The notes: generated from the sequence alone by a model not told the origin. Shown: positions 53,403-63,720, counted from the first letter of the stretch. The stretch: DNA of 64,000 nucleotides from Symbiodinium natans (GCA_905221605.1 CAJNDS010000113.1:1213082-1277081), one strand, 5' to 3'. Program-made: numbers and translations.

Positions 53403-55579
53403 CTAAGGTGCGGAGGCATCGGTTATGTACATGGTCTGGAGCTCGGCTCCACCAAACGTCGCGCACGTCGTGTAGCGGACAGGGGCTTTGACGATCATGC
53501 TCACGGAGCCGTCGGGCAAGTAGCGCACTACTCCTGAGATTCTGTTGCGTGCTTTGCACTGGGCCCCCTGCTCAGAGCCGGAGAAGTTTCAGGTTCGGGC
53601 CCCAGAAAAACCCTAAACCACTAAGGTCTGTTGAGGTTCTGCCTCCTCCGAACTCTGCATTCCATAGACAGCCCTCCGCATCAATAAGCGAACCATCGGG
53701 TCGACCAGCCGCATTCACGAAAACCTGACTGGGCCCCGCCATTCCTGCAGGTCGGATGTAACACACACTCCTTGGGATGTTCCCCCCTGATACTAACAGT
53801 CCTTAGTAGGGATTCTAGTACCGCCTATTTGAAATCCCTATGAAGGACTGTTCGTGTCAGGGGGAACATCCCAACGCACTCCCTCCAAATTTTAAGACTT
53901 TAAGACAGATTACTCCGGCAACATGGGCAAATCGATTCACTTGTCCTGTGGATGCATAGTCAGCGAAGCGCCAGATGGTGTTTGCCTTGGTTGCACTTAC
54001 TGCTACGCCCTGGAAAGCGCTCTGGAGCGTTGCTTCTTGCTGTCCAAGTATTTGCATCCTACGCCAACACAGAGACGCAGTGACATGCAGCCACGCGGGC
54101 TGTCCCCACTGGCTCACTGTCAGTTCCGCGGAAAGCAGGATCCGCAAAGAACATGCCAGCATCGGAGAAGCCTGCAGCACTCTAGCAGAGGGGCAGCAGG
54201 CCAAGCTGTCAGAGGAGAAATGGCCAATGCGTTGGTGGTCAGTGCTCCGGACGAGACATTCTTCTCGCGGACACCAGAAGGCCAAGGAGCAAATCGAGTT
54301 GCCACAACGGACCTGGGCATGCTGCAACTGTCAGGCCTGAAATTCCTGATGCTGAATACCGCAGTGTACGCATTGTTAGGTTGGTTCTTAGTAGGGAATG
54401 AGGGAATGAGGGCCCTTTATATACCCTTTAAAGGATTATATAGGATACTTCTTCCCTCATTCCCTACTAAGAACCAGCCAGTAGATTAAGTGTATCCGAG
54501 TGACGTTCTCAAGGAGTCTCTCGACAGTCAAATCCGTGTTCAGGCCTTCATGCAAGCACGGTGGTTGCCAAAGTGCTCTTGCCATTGACTGCTTGCTACG
54601 ATGTACCCTAAACCCTAATCCCTAAGCCCTAAACCCTAAACACTAAACCCAACCCTAAACACAACTGGGCGGCCCGGCGGTACACAGCAGAGATAGGCAC
54701 GTCCCCCTTGTCCACGCAGCCGCTAACAACAAAACGGCCCTGGCAATCCACCCGCCCATCATTGAGACGTGTCCGCAGGCCGGGTTCGAGGTCCTGAGGG
54801 TTCAGGGTTTAGGGTTTAGGGTTAGGGTTTAGGGTTTAGGGTTTAGAGTTTAGAGTTTTCTGCTTAGGGTTTAGGGTTTAGGGTTTAGGGTTTAGGGTTT
54901 AGGGTTTAGTGGAGGACACTTGCGTCATCGGCGCTAAGAATTTGCAAGGGGCGACAATTTAAGTGTCCTCGAAACCCTAAACCCTAAACCCTAAACCGGT
55001 CCTCTGTGATCGGAGTAAGTTCCCCAGAATCGACATCGAGAAAGGAAAACCCGGTCTCCAACGCGATGATGTAGCCGCCTGGGGATGCAACCCCTTATAC
55101 TAACAATCCTTAATAAGGATTATAGGGTTTAGGGTTTAGGGTATATAGTACCCCCGATTCTAATCCCTACTAAGGTCTGTTGATGCATCCAAGTAGCCAT
55201 CAGCCCCGGTAAGGCAGAAGGACCCCGGGCGACTCGGCAAGTGAAAACACTGCGCGTTTCCGGCCGGTCCCAGCGGGTCATGCTGCCAGAAGCTCTTGCC
55301 CTGAATGTCAATCCAACACAGCTTGTGTCCTCAACTCAACAAACTGTGCGTGCAAAATGTGCGTGAGCTTATTCAAATATCACATACCTGTCGCTCGCGG
55401 TCTACAAGCATTAAGTTACATGCAAAGCACTGGCGGAAACATGTTACAACAAAAAGGGATGCAATGGTGTCCCAGGCACGCATGTCATCCCACAGCGGGC
55501 ACTCACCCAGTTTGTTCCCACACGGCACACACAGCTCGGCCTGAAACTCGAAGTGATCTGAAGGCTCAGAAGAGGCCAT
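53403..55579 (-). CDS. Regucalcin / SMP-30 / gluconolactonase family protein, nine exons
   Basis: Exons (minus): 55579-55480, 55329-55198, 55078-55005, 54793-54679, 54545 to about 54498, 54171-54137, 53985-53941, 53724-53640, 53533-53403. All joins but the one after exon 5 keep frame. Start MASSEPSDHFEFQAELCVPC. Family blocks appear in order: LGECPLWDDM (metal-ligand Glu), LCWIDIQGK, GGYIIALETGFSFLDVDSGE, TRLNDGRVDCQGRF, RLNTDLTVERLLENVT, GMFFADP, NTIWRFADYASTGQ, GRPDGSLIDAEGCLWNAEFG (Asp ligand), GGRVVRYLPDGSV, TTCATFGGAELQTMYIT. These make a six-bladed propeller that hydrolyses sugar lactones or related esters with a divalent metal. The 'SNG' ligand block falls in the unresolved join. The protein ends at TAG 53403-53405, about 35 residues shorter than animal regucalcin, so another 3' exon may exist. 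Introns hold A- and B-family hairpins and telomere repeats; donors are GT, GC and GA. gene_symbol left empty because orthology is not established. Confidence 0.85.
53772..53874. mobile_element. Family A introner inside SMP-30 intron 53725-53940
   Basis: TTGGGATGTTCCCCCCTGAT pairs with TCAGGGGGAACATCCCAA. Flanks CACACTCC (53764-53771) and CGCACTCC (53875-53882) are an 8-bp duplication with one mismatch. Confidence 0.9.
54382..54476. mobile_element. Family B element inside an SMP-30 intron
   Basis: TGGTTCTTAGTAGGGAATGA and TCATTCCCTACTAAGAACCA form near-perfect arms; inner stem gggccctttatatacccttt / aaaggattatataggata. No clear duplication. Confidence 0.88.
54794..55004 (-). repeat. SMP-30 intron built of opposed telomere arrays around a hairpin
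   Basis: On the plus strand TTTAGGG units (54798-54908) face CCCTAAA units (54974-54997). The core 54911-54973 has inverted arms TGGAGGACACTT and AAGTGTCCTCGA. The intron thus forms a roughly 200-bp inverted repeat. On the minus strand the acceptor CCCTCAG|GACC is a mutated telomere unit. Confidence 0.7.
55079..55190. mobile_element. Family A introner occupying an SMP-30 intron
   Basis: Arms TGGGGATGCAACCCCTTATA and the right copy GGTCTGTTGATGCATCCAA. Flanks TAGCCGCC and TAGCCATC are a decayed duplication. The intron (55079-55197) is essentially this element; GC donor and CAG acceptor. Three TTTAGGG units lie in its loop (55127-55142). Confidence 0.8.
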
Positions 55580-57210
55580 CTCGCATTTCAGGAGTGTCTC
55601 TTCCCGTTATTGTGCTTGTTACGTGACTTGTTACCCTGAAACTACGCACACTGTCCTCCACACAAGCATTCTGCAAAGCTCTTACTTTTCCGGGAGATGC
55701 AACTTCTTCCTTGGAAAGGCTGGAGCACAAGCTGGCAGGAACATCTCGCAGGCGGCACTGCAACGCTGTGCTCCCCCCCCCCCTTTTTCTTGCAACTTTC
55801 TTGGGGCGCTGTGCTTCCTTGAGTGTCAGAGATCTGGAACGAGAAACATCAACTGCACCTGCCGCTCTCATGTCGCAGCCTTAAGCTGCGCATGCAACTT
55901 CGCGGGTACGGGAAACAGCTTCGGAACAGGTCATTTGGCCGGACTCCTATCTGCACAAGGTGAAGAAGGTGTCCCTGAGTTGAATCATCAACGTGTTCAG
56001 GACAGATACAGCCCAGGGGCAAGCTTCGTGCAGATACTGCACAGCTGCTGCACTGCCCCCTGGAACCAGTCGGCAAGTGCCGCTTAAAAAAAACGTATGC
56101 TTGGAACTGACACATGGCAGCATCAAGTTGTGGTCGATGCCGAAGTTTAGGGTTTAGGGCTTAGGGCTTGGAACCCCCCTCAGAACCGTCGCGTGGTCCC
56201 AAAAGTAAAGCCTGGCTTGCCTCGAGATCCGCAATGGGGCCCACGCGTGGTCAGGAGTTCGGGTTTAAGTTGGGATGTTCCCCCTTATACTAACAGTTCT
56301 TCATCGGGATTATCATGGGGGGGGGGGGGGGGGGGGTGCTAGAATCCCTATTAAGGACTGTCAGGAAAAAAGGGAACATCCCAAAACGCCCTCCGCGACC
56401 CCTCGCCTGCTGGACGGCTGCGCTGGAGTTGTTGCAACTCTTTCGCTCGCGCTTGGCTGCCTCAGCTCAAGAGCGGAAACAGAGATCGCACTTGGTGGTG
56501 CAGGCTTCTAAGTGGGGTTATAAGTACCATTAATAACGTTACAACCAATTAGAACGGTCATTATCCCACTGACCAGTACCCGAGTAGAAGCAGGCGTCGC
56601 GATGAGGAATTGCGGGCTACAGCGCAGCTACCGCTAAACCTCCACAACTGTGGTGCTGAGCGGCTCAGGGCGCAGGGTATTCGGGTTCAGGGTCTACATT
56701 GATAAATACCATTCGCAGGCAGTTCTGAGCTGGTGCTAACCTAGGCCAAGTCATTGCACCAGGAAGGGGCTCATGGCAAGGCCCCGGGCGCTTTCGAACT
56801 TGAGCAACTTCCACCACCTGTCAAGTCAGATGCCCTCTCGGGCGCTGATGTGCCTTTCAGCCCTGCCTTCGAGGGTCGCGTGGGCCCTGCATCGCTGCCT
56901 CACAAGGCACACACAGAGTCATCGGCCGACCGACCATCGTCACTGGCATGCGATTCCGTCCTGTTGGCAGATGCAGCCAACCGCCCAGTCGCCAAGCCAG
57001 GCTGTCATAGTCCCCACGCTGCTGGGAGGCCTGACTACGCTCACAGGAGGTCGTTTGAGGGATCTGCGTCGCACGCCCTCGAATCTCGTTCCTACGACAA
57101 CGCTACGCTGCCGCCGCCGCAAACCCAACCTGAGGTACAGAAGCTGCCGCTGGCCGCGGGGAGAGGCGAAGCGCCTCGCAATGCTCTGACAGACTCATCT
57201 GGATCATAAA
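55580..57210 (+). CDS. Candidate plus-strand gene divergent from SMP-30 (unrecognised)
   Basis: The best island is 56754-57209, a 151-codon frame (starts MHQEGAHGKAPGAFELEQLP, ends ALTDSSGS, stop). It is Pro/Ser/Ala-rich with acidic residues, as in a disordered tail. Plus-strand island about 56405-56505 (LELLQLFRSRLAASAQERKQ) could precede it. The 55623-56087 plus frame (154 codons) is Cys-rich and less convincing. A family A hairpin with a 19-G loop (56270-56384) and a small hairpin (56504-56591) lie between. A minus frame at 57349-57100 competes. No domain recognised. Confidence 0.35.
56270..56384. mobile_element. Family A hairpin with G-run loop
   Basis: TTGGGATGTTCCCCCTTATA and GGGAACATCCCAA, with the usual inner stem. 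The loop contains 19 consecutive G (56318-56336). No 8-bp duplication detected. Confidence 0.85.
56504..56591. mobile_element. Small hairpin related to family C
   Basis: GCTTCTAAGTGGGGTTATAA at the left; GTACCCGAGTAGAAGC at the right. Inner gtaccattaataacgtta matches family C interior motifs. Confidence 0.55.
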
Positions 57211-58080
57211 TCATGAAAACAAGCAGAAACCGCCGGGGGCTGTCAAAGCGTGCTGATTGAAAAAGGGTTGCGCGAGATTCAAGAAGCGTCTGTGGCCTGA
57301 GACCAAGCAAGCCAGGCGTCCGTGGCTTCTTTGGAATCCGGCCTGACAAACCCTAAATCCATAACGCTATATGAGACATGACGGCTTTTCTTCAGACATT
57401 CTAGAATTCTAAGAATACTCATAAGAATCATATTAAAAATAATAATGCCAACTAATTGTGAGTAATAAACACAATACTAATCACACTAACCATGCCACAA
57501 GTCAGCTTGACCAAGAACAAATGATCCTGATGCCTCGGCGTCCGAAACCTCGCCGGGGTGGCTCCTGCAAAGCTGTAGCTTGGCGACCTGAGGCTACGAT
57601 TTGCTTAGGGTTTTAGGGTTTAAGCCCCCTGAAGAATCAATAATATTCTTCCTCAGAAGGTATGTAGGGATGATTATCTTTCTTTGGGAGGACTTCTTAA
57701 GGTCTTAAGCAAATAGTGGGAGCTTCAAAGTGACGTGTGACGACTACGCCATGACTCCGTGCTCTCCAGACGCGAAGCATTGTGTGTTGCCAAGTACGCC
57801 CCGACCTGATTAACCCTAAACCCAAAACCCTGAACCCTGAACCCTAAACCCTAAACCCATTTTGCCAGGCTGCCGTCTCTGCGAGGGGCTCTTCTCGACA
57901 GAATAGCCTCAAAGCCAGACCAGGCAGTTACTCAGCTCCTGGCTGATGCTGACAGTCTCTCCCTAAACCTTAACCCTGAACCCTGAACCCTAAACCCTGA
58001 ACCCTGAACCCTAAACCCTAAACCCTAAACCCTCTTGATTATGAGGCTCTGATGCGAAAATGGCAGCTTCTTTCTGTTTT
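57210..58080. other. Repeats with short open islands
   Basis: Includes family F (57601-57712), an AT-rich stretch (57360-57490) and telomere-type arrays (57813-57858, 57963-58034). Islands about 57600-57495 (minus; VAKLQLCRSHPGEVSDAEAS) and 57725-57805 and 57868-57960 (plus; LLDRIASKPDQAVTQLLADA) are open, but on opposite strands, so no gene is called. Confidence 0.4.
57601..57712. mobile_element. Family F hairpin element
   Basis: TTGCTTAGGGTTTTAGGG at the left and GACTTCTTAAGGTCTTAAGCAA at the right. Internal atattcttcctcagaaggta matches the 21804 copy. Telomere-like units occupy the left arm. Confidence 0.65.
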
Positions 58081-58089
58081 CTATGCCTG

Positions 58090-59570
58090 GGACAAAGCGA
58101 CCTTGGATGGTTTCTCACGGTGTGGTGGGAAGTGTCGACCTGCTCTTCCAATCTCTTCAAGTACTTCAATGCCTGCACACGTGGGGAAAATCACTCCAGG
58201 CGCAACGCTGGCAACGGCTGGGCCCGTGTTGTTGTACATGCGGCAGCCTGGGAGAAACACAAAGCACTCGCAATTCAGACGGCCGCCCCTTTGTAGACCC
58301 TGAAACCCTAAACCCCAAACCCTAAACCCTAAGCCCTAAAACCCTTAATCCGAAACCCTAAGCCCTAAAACCCTAAACCCATAATCCGAAACCCTAAGCC
58401 CTAAACCCTCACCCCTGAGAACCTGAGATGCGAGCAGGTCAAGTCCATCTCATTCTGGAGAGTGCCGCTCATGGCCCAACTGCTTGGCTTGGCAGGCGGA
58501 GCTGGAGGTGTGGCCTGGCAGAGGGAACCCTAAACCCTAAACCCTAAACGCTAAACCCACAGATGCAGGGCCACCGTTGGCTCCAGCGCCCCCCTTATGC
58601 TCAGAGTCAAGGACTCATGGTGCCTTGAGGCCCCGAAATATGTCGAAGCTCTTTGTGGGATTTAGGGTTTAGGGTTTGGGATTTAGGGTTTAGGGTTCGT
58701 TCGGAAGCTGATGCTCTTTCTGGATGATGCTAAACGGGAAGCTCGCTTTGTTGCAGTTGTTGTTCTACTCTGCTCGCTCGCACCGTCTGTGCCTGCCTGC
58801 ATTGCGCATACGCACTGCACGTGCATGAAGCTGCTGCTTTCTTTCAGTTCCCCACCCTTGTACAAGCACCCTGATTCGCCTTCGCACACCCCTGGATGCT
58901 CCTTTTCGCAAACTCCAACTTTCGTCGTCGCATCGCTAGTCGCCTGGCCCCCGAAAAATCGAAACGCCCGAAAACCGTCTTAAAAATTTGTCTTCGCTCC
59001 ACACTTTGTCATCCACATGAAGTTGTGATGTCTGATGGTTCGTGTGCCCCAGTATTTATAACATCAAGCAAGGCCGTTTGAGAACTCACGAGAGAGATGT
59101 ATTCATTTTCTACTATGGTTGCATGATTCAAATTTTAAAAAACAGCAGCTCGTTTTCTTGTCCTCCTTGCAGCCCGAGGTTGTCTCCCATGATGAGGTCA
59201 TGCACATTACATGGCAGTAACCACGACATTGTACCTGGTAATGGCCAGGCCCTGGATGTGTTTCCTGGTCACGAAACCTCAGCCCAGCGAAACATTGCGA
59301 AGCCAAGGCGGTGAGCTACTCTGGTAAGCTCCGAGCGAATAGTAGATGGAGCCGCAGGCAGGGGGCGTCCTTGGTGGGGGCCACACGTCGAACTTCCATG
59401 GAACGTGGCCAATCTAACTGAGCCCAGCACACATGCCTCCTGCCTGGAGCCTTGGAAGAAGGAGGCCACAAACATGCATGAAAATATCTGAGCATATTTA
59501 TCAACATGACCATGGACCTCTCTTTCCCACAGCTCTGTGCGGAGAATCGCAGACCCAGGTCTGCTACAGG
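58090..59570 (-). CDS. Candidate minus-strand exons (unrecognised)
   Basis: Islands: about 59565-59470 (ILRTELWEREVHGHVDKYAQ), 59440-59335, 58530-58435 (SWAMSGTLQNEMDLTCSHLR) and 58300-58092 (ASVAPGVIFPTCAGIEVLEE followed by GRAGRHFPPHREKPSKVALS). The last is about 70 codons with an acidic/hydrophobic pattern. All three plus frames are also open at 58050-58300, so strand is not certain. Telomere-type arrays at 58298-58410 and a GGGATTTAGGG run at 58658-58698 separate islands. Confidence 0.33.
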
Positions 59571-59585
59571 CTGCAGTCTGAAGCT

Positions 59586-59790
59586 CTACTCGGAGGTTCA
59601 TGGGTACTTATTGATCCATTGTAAGTGAAGCTCTACTTGGAGGTTCATGGGTACTTATTAACGCATGATAGGTGTACTTATAACCCACCTTGTAAGCCTC
59701 TTAAGCGCCCTAATATGGTTAAAACTCCAGTTATAAGTACAGTTGCAATTGGTTAAAGTAACTGTCAGGGTGCTCCCAAGATGCTCAACC
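59586..59790. mobile_element. Tandemly duplicated family C left end
   Basis: gaagctctacttggaggttc atgggtacttatt appears at 59581-59613 and again at 59627-59660, followed by the family C interior (tgtacttataacccacctt ... ccagttataagtacagtt). The right arm is weak (ggttaaagtaactgtcaggg). Probably an insertion next to or into an older copy. Confidence 0.55.
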
Positions 59791-61012
59791 TAAGATAGGG
59801 GTATTCTTAGGAGCTCCTCAAGTCTCCAAGCAGCTTCTTGGCAGTGCGAAAGCTCGGGGGATGCAAACGGGCCAGAGGTTGAATAGTTTAAAGCCATGTG
59901 GCTTCATCTTCTGATGAATCCTAGGGGTGCTTTTGCTCCACAGCTTCGTTGAAAAATGTGAAAACATGCGCAACCCCCTCCCCACCCCCTCCCCCCCAAA
60001 AAAGAAGCATGTCACCAAATCGCGCTATAAAAAGTGCACAAACAGTGTGAAAAGCGTGACTTCCTTCCTTGGATGTTGCGCTCATGCTGGTTTCGGGGTG
60101 ACCCAGAGGACTGCGTAAACATTGGTCGCCTTCAAAAGAGTTCAAAGAGACGGTCCCGCTTGAGTTCACGTCCCTGCAACCGGGTATTCGGGTACATCTG
60201 TGGATGTTGTGCTCTCCGTTTGGGGGGCCATCCTGTTGGTCTGTTGAGATGTCTGGCTGCAAATGGGAGAAGAGCCGCCCGTGTTGTGTGTTCTTCGATG
60301 TTTTGTGCTTGCCGACTTCATCATGGCACGATGCACGAAGGTCTCGGGTGGTGGGGGGGGGGGGGGGGATGGGCAGGCCACACTTATCCGCAAACAAGAT
60401 GATGCAAGGATGAAGGGCCCACGTCTCCTTCTCATGTCAGATTTCGGCTCGCAGGCTCACCCGTTTTGCAAACAAAATGGTTAGATTGACGGTTTAACGC
60501 AAAGCAACATGAACACTGGCCCCTGAATGGTTCCTTAGTATGGGCCCTTACACAGGGCCCCCCTATAAAACCCAAGGGAGGGCCCTTACTTCAGAACCCT
60601 TTCACGAAGGTTAGGGGCCATACTCAGGGACAATGCAAGCACCTGTAGACTGATTCACAGAGCATTTCTCTCTTTTGCGGCGCATTCCTCCTTAGACTAA
60701 AATCAAGCCCCTTCTAAGGTCAGTTCTCCGCGTTGCGGAGAACTTCCTAGATGACCCCCGAAATGTAGGGACCATGAATAAGCGAACTCCCCAAATGAAG
60801 GCCTACACCCTCAACCCCTAAACCCCCATCTGTCCCTAAACCCTAAACCCTAAACCCTAAACCCTAAACTCTAGACCCGAAACCCTAAGCGTGCAGCTTC
60901 AAGGGATGATTGACGACGACGGCGACTGTGCAAACCCCCTCTACTCTACAACCCGACACCTGAAAACGGGCATTTCCCAAAATAGGGTTTAGGGTTTAGG
61001 GTTAGGGTTTGG

Positions 61013-61141
61013 GGTGACAAAATGGGGGTAACCCTTCAAAATACAAGACCCCAAAATACTACAACCCAAAACAAAATAAATCCTTCTTACAGGAACCCAC
61101 GACAAAACAGGGGTTCCACCCCGTTTTGGGAAGCCCTCAAA
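61013..61141. mobile_element. Family E-like hairpin element
   Basis: GACAAAATGGGGGTAACCC at the left; GGGGTTCCACCCCGTTTTGG at the right. The centre is A-rich (aaatactacaacccaaaaca). Confidence 0.55.
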
Positions 61142-61154
61142 CGAGTCCGAAGCT

Positions 61155-61250
61155 CTAAACCCTCAACCCTAGACCCCAAACCCTAACCCTAAACCCTAAA
61201 CCCTAAACCCCAAACCCTAAACCCCAAACCCTAAACCCTAAACCCTTTTG
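61155..61250 (-). repeat. Interstitial CCCTAAA array with CCCCAAA variants
   Basis: About eleven units. A further short array lies at 61312-61340. Confidence 0.9.
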
Positions 61251-61444
61251 AACCCAGGCTCGGACAAGCTTGCTGGGAGTCCCGCCAAGCCAACCCCTCA
61301 TTCAGGGCAGACCCTAAACCCTAAACCCCAAACCCTAAATCTGAAGCATTCCAGGCGTTCTTGGCCTGAGCGCCTGGCGGAACTGGGCCTGGACCGGACC
61401 GTCTGAGAATTCTGAGCCGACTCAGACCTGAAAAAACTGAGAGG

Positions 61445-62120
61445 GTGCTAGGGGGTTTTTAGGGATTTATAGAGTTTAGAGGGTTTAGAGGGTTTAGAGC
61501 ATTAGGGTTCTTATGGGGGTTTAGGGATTTGGGGGGTTTAGAGGGGTTAGAGGGTTTAGAGGGTTTAGAGGGTTTCGAGGGTTTGGGGTTTAACCTGAAA
61601 AACTGTTTGGGGTTTAACCTGAAAAACTGAGCATTAGGGTTGTATGGGGTTTTAGGGATTTATAGAGTTTTGAGGGTTTAGAGCATTAGGGTCCTTAGGG
61701 ACTGAGCATTAGGGTTGTATGGGGTTTGGGGTTTGGGGTTTAGGGCTTAGGGTTTGAGGAAAAAATCGAGCATTAGGGTTGTATGGAGTTTTAGGGATTT
61801 AGAGCGTTTAGAGGGTTTGGAGCATTAGAATTCTTATGGGGTTTTAGGGATTTATAGGGTCTAGAACATTTGGGTTTCATGGGTTTTAGGGTTTATAGGG
61901 TTTAGGGCTTTATAGGGTTTAGAGGTTTAGGGCTTTAGGGTTTTGCAGGGTTTAGGGCTTCGCGGGTTGGTAGGGGTTTGTAGGGCTCTAGGGTTTCTAG
62001 GGTTTCGGGTTTATAGGGCTTACAGGGTTTTTTATAGGGTTTAGGGCAAATAGGGTTTTATGGGGTTTAGGGCTTACAGTGGTTATTTTTGCCACAGGGT
62101 TTGTAGGGCTTATAGGGTTT
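61445..62120 (+). repeat. Degenerate TTTAGGG-like tract, about 680 bp
   Basis: Irregular units (gggtttagag, ttttagggatttatagag, gcattagggttgtatgggg) recur with a higher-order period: the phrase gagcattagggttgtatggggt is repeated at 61621, 61704 and 61767. The tract looks like an old telomere-type array that has mutated and partially re-amplified. Confidence 0.8.
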
Positions 62121-62149
62121 AGGGCTTGTAAGGCTGATACGGCCTATAG

Positions 62150-62870
62150 TCTTATAGTCCAATGTCTTTATGGGCCAGCAGCCTGCCTTCCAGGGCCTGC
62201 ATCGACAGCACCGACAGCACAGACCGAGCTCCTGTCCAGAAGATCTACAACCCGACAGGGCTCGAGCGAATGCTTCTGGGCTTAAGGTTGAGACTTTAGC
62301 GTGTCGCAGGTGCAGCTGCATGAATACAAGAAATCTTGCGAACCCCCCACAACTTCCGCAACGTGTTCCTTGGCTTCTTGACATGCTCACCGAAAAGCCA
62401 GTCTAGCCACTGCCACGAATAGCTAACATCCCATTCCATGTCATTTCATCGGCAAACCCAGAACAACGAAAAAGTTGATCCTGAAGCTCCAGAAATCTAA
62501 GGGAAGTTGCATGGTCCTTTCTTGACATGGCTCCCTTCCTTCTCGAAAGGGTTCTGAAGTATGGGCTTTTCAGGTAGATCAGGAATATATGAGTTCCCCA
62601 GATTTAGGCATCGGCTCTCTTACCATGGTGGGCCCCAAGTTGACCCCAATCTGCCGCTGGGGGGGTGGTCCCAAAATGGGGGGGGGGGGGTACCATGTGG
62701 AGTACCCTTTTGTTTGGGGCTCCTGGAATACGGGCAAGAGTGTGTTGAAAATATTGGGGGTTGCCCTGCGCACCTTGCTGAGCTCGGCCGTCGAGATGGA
62801 CCGGGGCTGGACGCCGGCTGGCTCGTCTCGCTCCTCCTCACAGATCGGCAAAATTCGAGGCTTTTGCTCT
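62150..62870 (-). CDS. Candidate minus-strand exons (unrecognised)
   Basis: Islands: about 62865-62730 (EPAGVQPRSISTAELSKVRR then NIFNTLLPVFQEPQTKG), 62580-62415 (SLRFLELQDQLFRCSGFADE then MTWNGMLAIRGSG), 62407-62295 (LFGEHVKKPRNTLRKLWGVR) and about 62280-62170. Composition is coding-like, with charged and hydrophobic residues alternating. A G-run (62678-62691) interrupts the first. No domain recognised. Confidence 0.4.
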
Positions 62871-63040
62871 TAAGGGACGTAGTTGCGTCCCTTCATATGA
62901 AGTAAGGTTTATATTTCTTGTACCCCCAAAAAGACACCAAAATATAAACACTCACCAAAATTAAAATGGAACCTTATATACACTCACCAAAAACAGTAAT
63001 TAATAAAAACCCTGCTTCATATGGGCCCTTAAAATTAAAG
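62857..63040. mobile_element. Hairpin element, TTTTGCTCTTAAGGG...CTTCATATGAAG family
   Basis: CCCTTCATATGAAGTAAGGTTTATA faces GCTTCATATGGGCCCTTAAA; the centre repeats cactcaccaaaa at 62951 and 62984. Borders the 62.7-kb candidate exon. Confidence 0.55.
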
Positions 63041-63141
63041 GGGGACCTCACATGTACCCCTTATATACCCTATACAACCCTGTGCCCTGTGCAAAGATGG
63101 TACGTCACTGCATGCCGTTGACTTTCTGTCATGGGTTCCCT

Positions 63142-63281
63142 TACTACCCCGCTCTATACTACCCCCCCCACCTTAGTTCCCCCATTAATGAAGGCTATTG
63201 AAGGATAATTAAGCCTAATGAAGGCTATTTCATGGGGAAACTAAGGGGGGGTAGTATAGAGGGGGGGTAGTAGGGCAACCC
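63142..63281. mobile_element. Long hairpin element, CTATACTACCCCCCC family
   Basis: ttactaccccgctctatactaccc on the left pairs with ggggtagtatagagggggggtagta on the right. Next inner pair ccttagttcccccat / atggggaaactaagg. The loop has two copies of taatgaaggctatt. Confidence 0.8.
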
Positions 63282-63284
63282 ATA

Positions 63285-63560
63285 ATTCTGGCATCCTGCG
63301 TGCCGAAGCCGACCGAGAGGACAGAGAGCAGCTCCTCCAGATTCCATGGGGCTGCAGGAGCAGACAATGGGGGATCGGGGAATGAGGCCCTAAACCCGAA
63401 ACCAAAAACCCTAAACCCCAAACCCTAAACCCCATAATCCCTAAACCCTCAACAGAGGTCGCCCGTCTCAGCTCGCGGCGGCACTGCCGTGGTCTCCGTG
63501 CTTCCCGATGATGCCGAAACCGGCCTCGGGATACTGTTTGCTGCAAAGAACCAGTCCCCC
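63285..63560 (-). CDS. Candidate minus-strand exons at the window edge
   Basis: Islands about 63555-63445 and 63370-63285 (PWNLEELLSVLSVGFGTQDA) are open on the minus strand, separated by CCCTAAA-type units (63390-63435). In the first, two frames compete (one reads YPEAGFGIIGKHGDHGSAAA). Unrecognised. Confidence 0.33.
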
Positions 63561-63603
63561 CCAAAAAAAAACATATATAAAGAAATGCTACCCCCGGAAA
63601 TAA

Positions 63604-63720
63604 ATGTATGTATATATACATATATATATATACCCATTTCTGTTTTGTATTCATTTACTTATTTGTTCATATGTATCTTTATCTATTTATTTGTACATAT
63701 ATATATATATACATATTCCT
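63604..63720. repeat. TA-rich microsatellite
   Basis: (TA)n blocks with ACAT and TTTAT variants; no coding potential. Confidence 0.9.

Larger units (their letters stand above)
59800..62140. other. Long open minus frame of doubtful status, hairpins and degenerate telomere DNA
   Basis: 59921-60397 minus is open for 158 codons but includes C-runs and is opposed by an equally long plus frame, so I do not call it. 60528-60610 is a family D-like hairpin. 60723-60743 is a perfect 9-bp-arm palindrome (GTTCTCCGC gtt GCGGAGAAC). 60950-61141 contains telomere units and a family E-like element. 61440-62120 is a long tract of decayed TTTAGGG-like repeats. Confidence 0.5.

Noticed and set aside
59921-60397. 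158-codon minus frame as a gene
   Set aside because: It crosses C-runs, has a competing 122-codon plus frame, and shows no recognisable domain.
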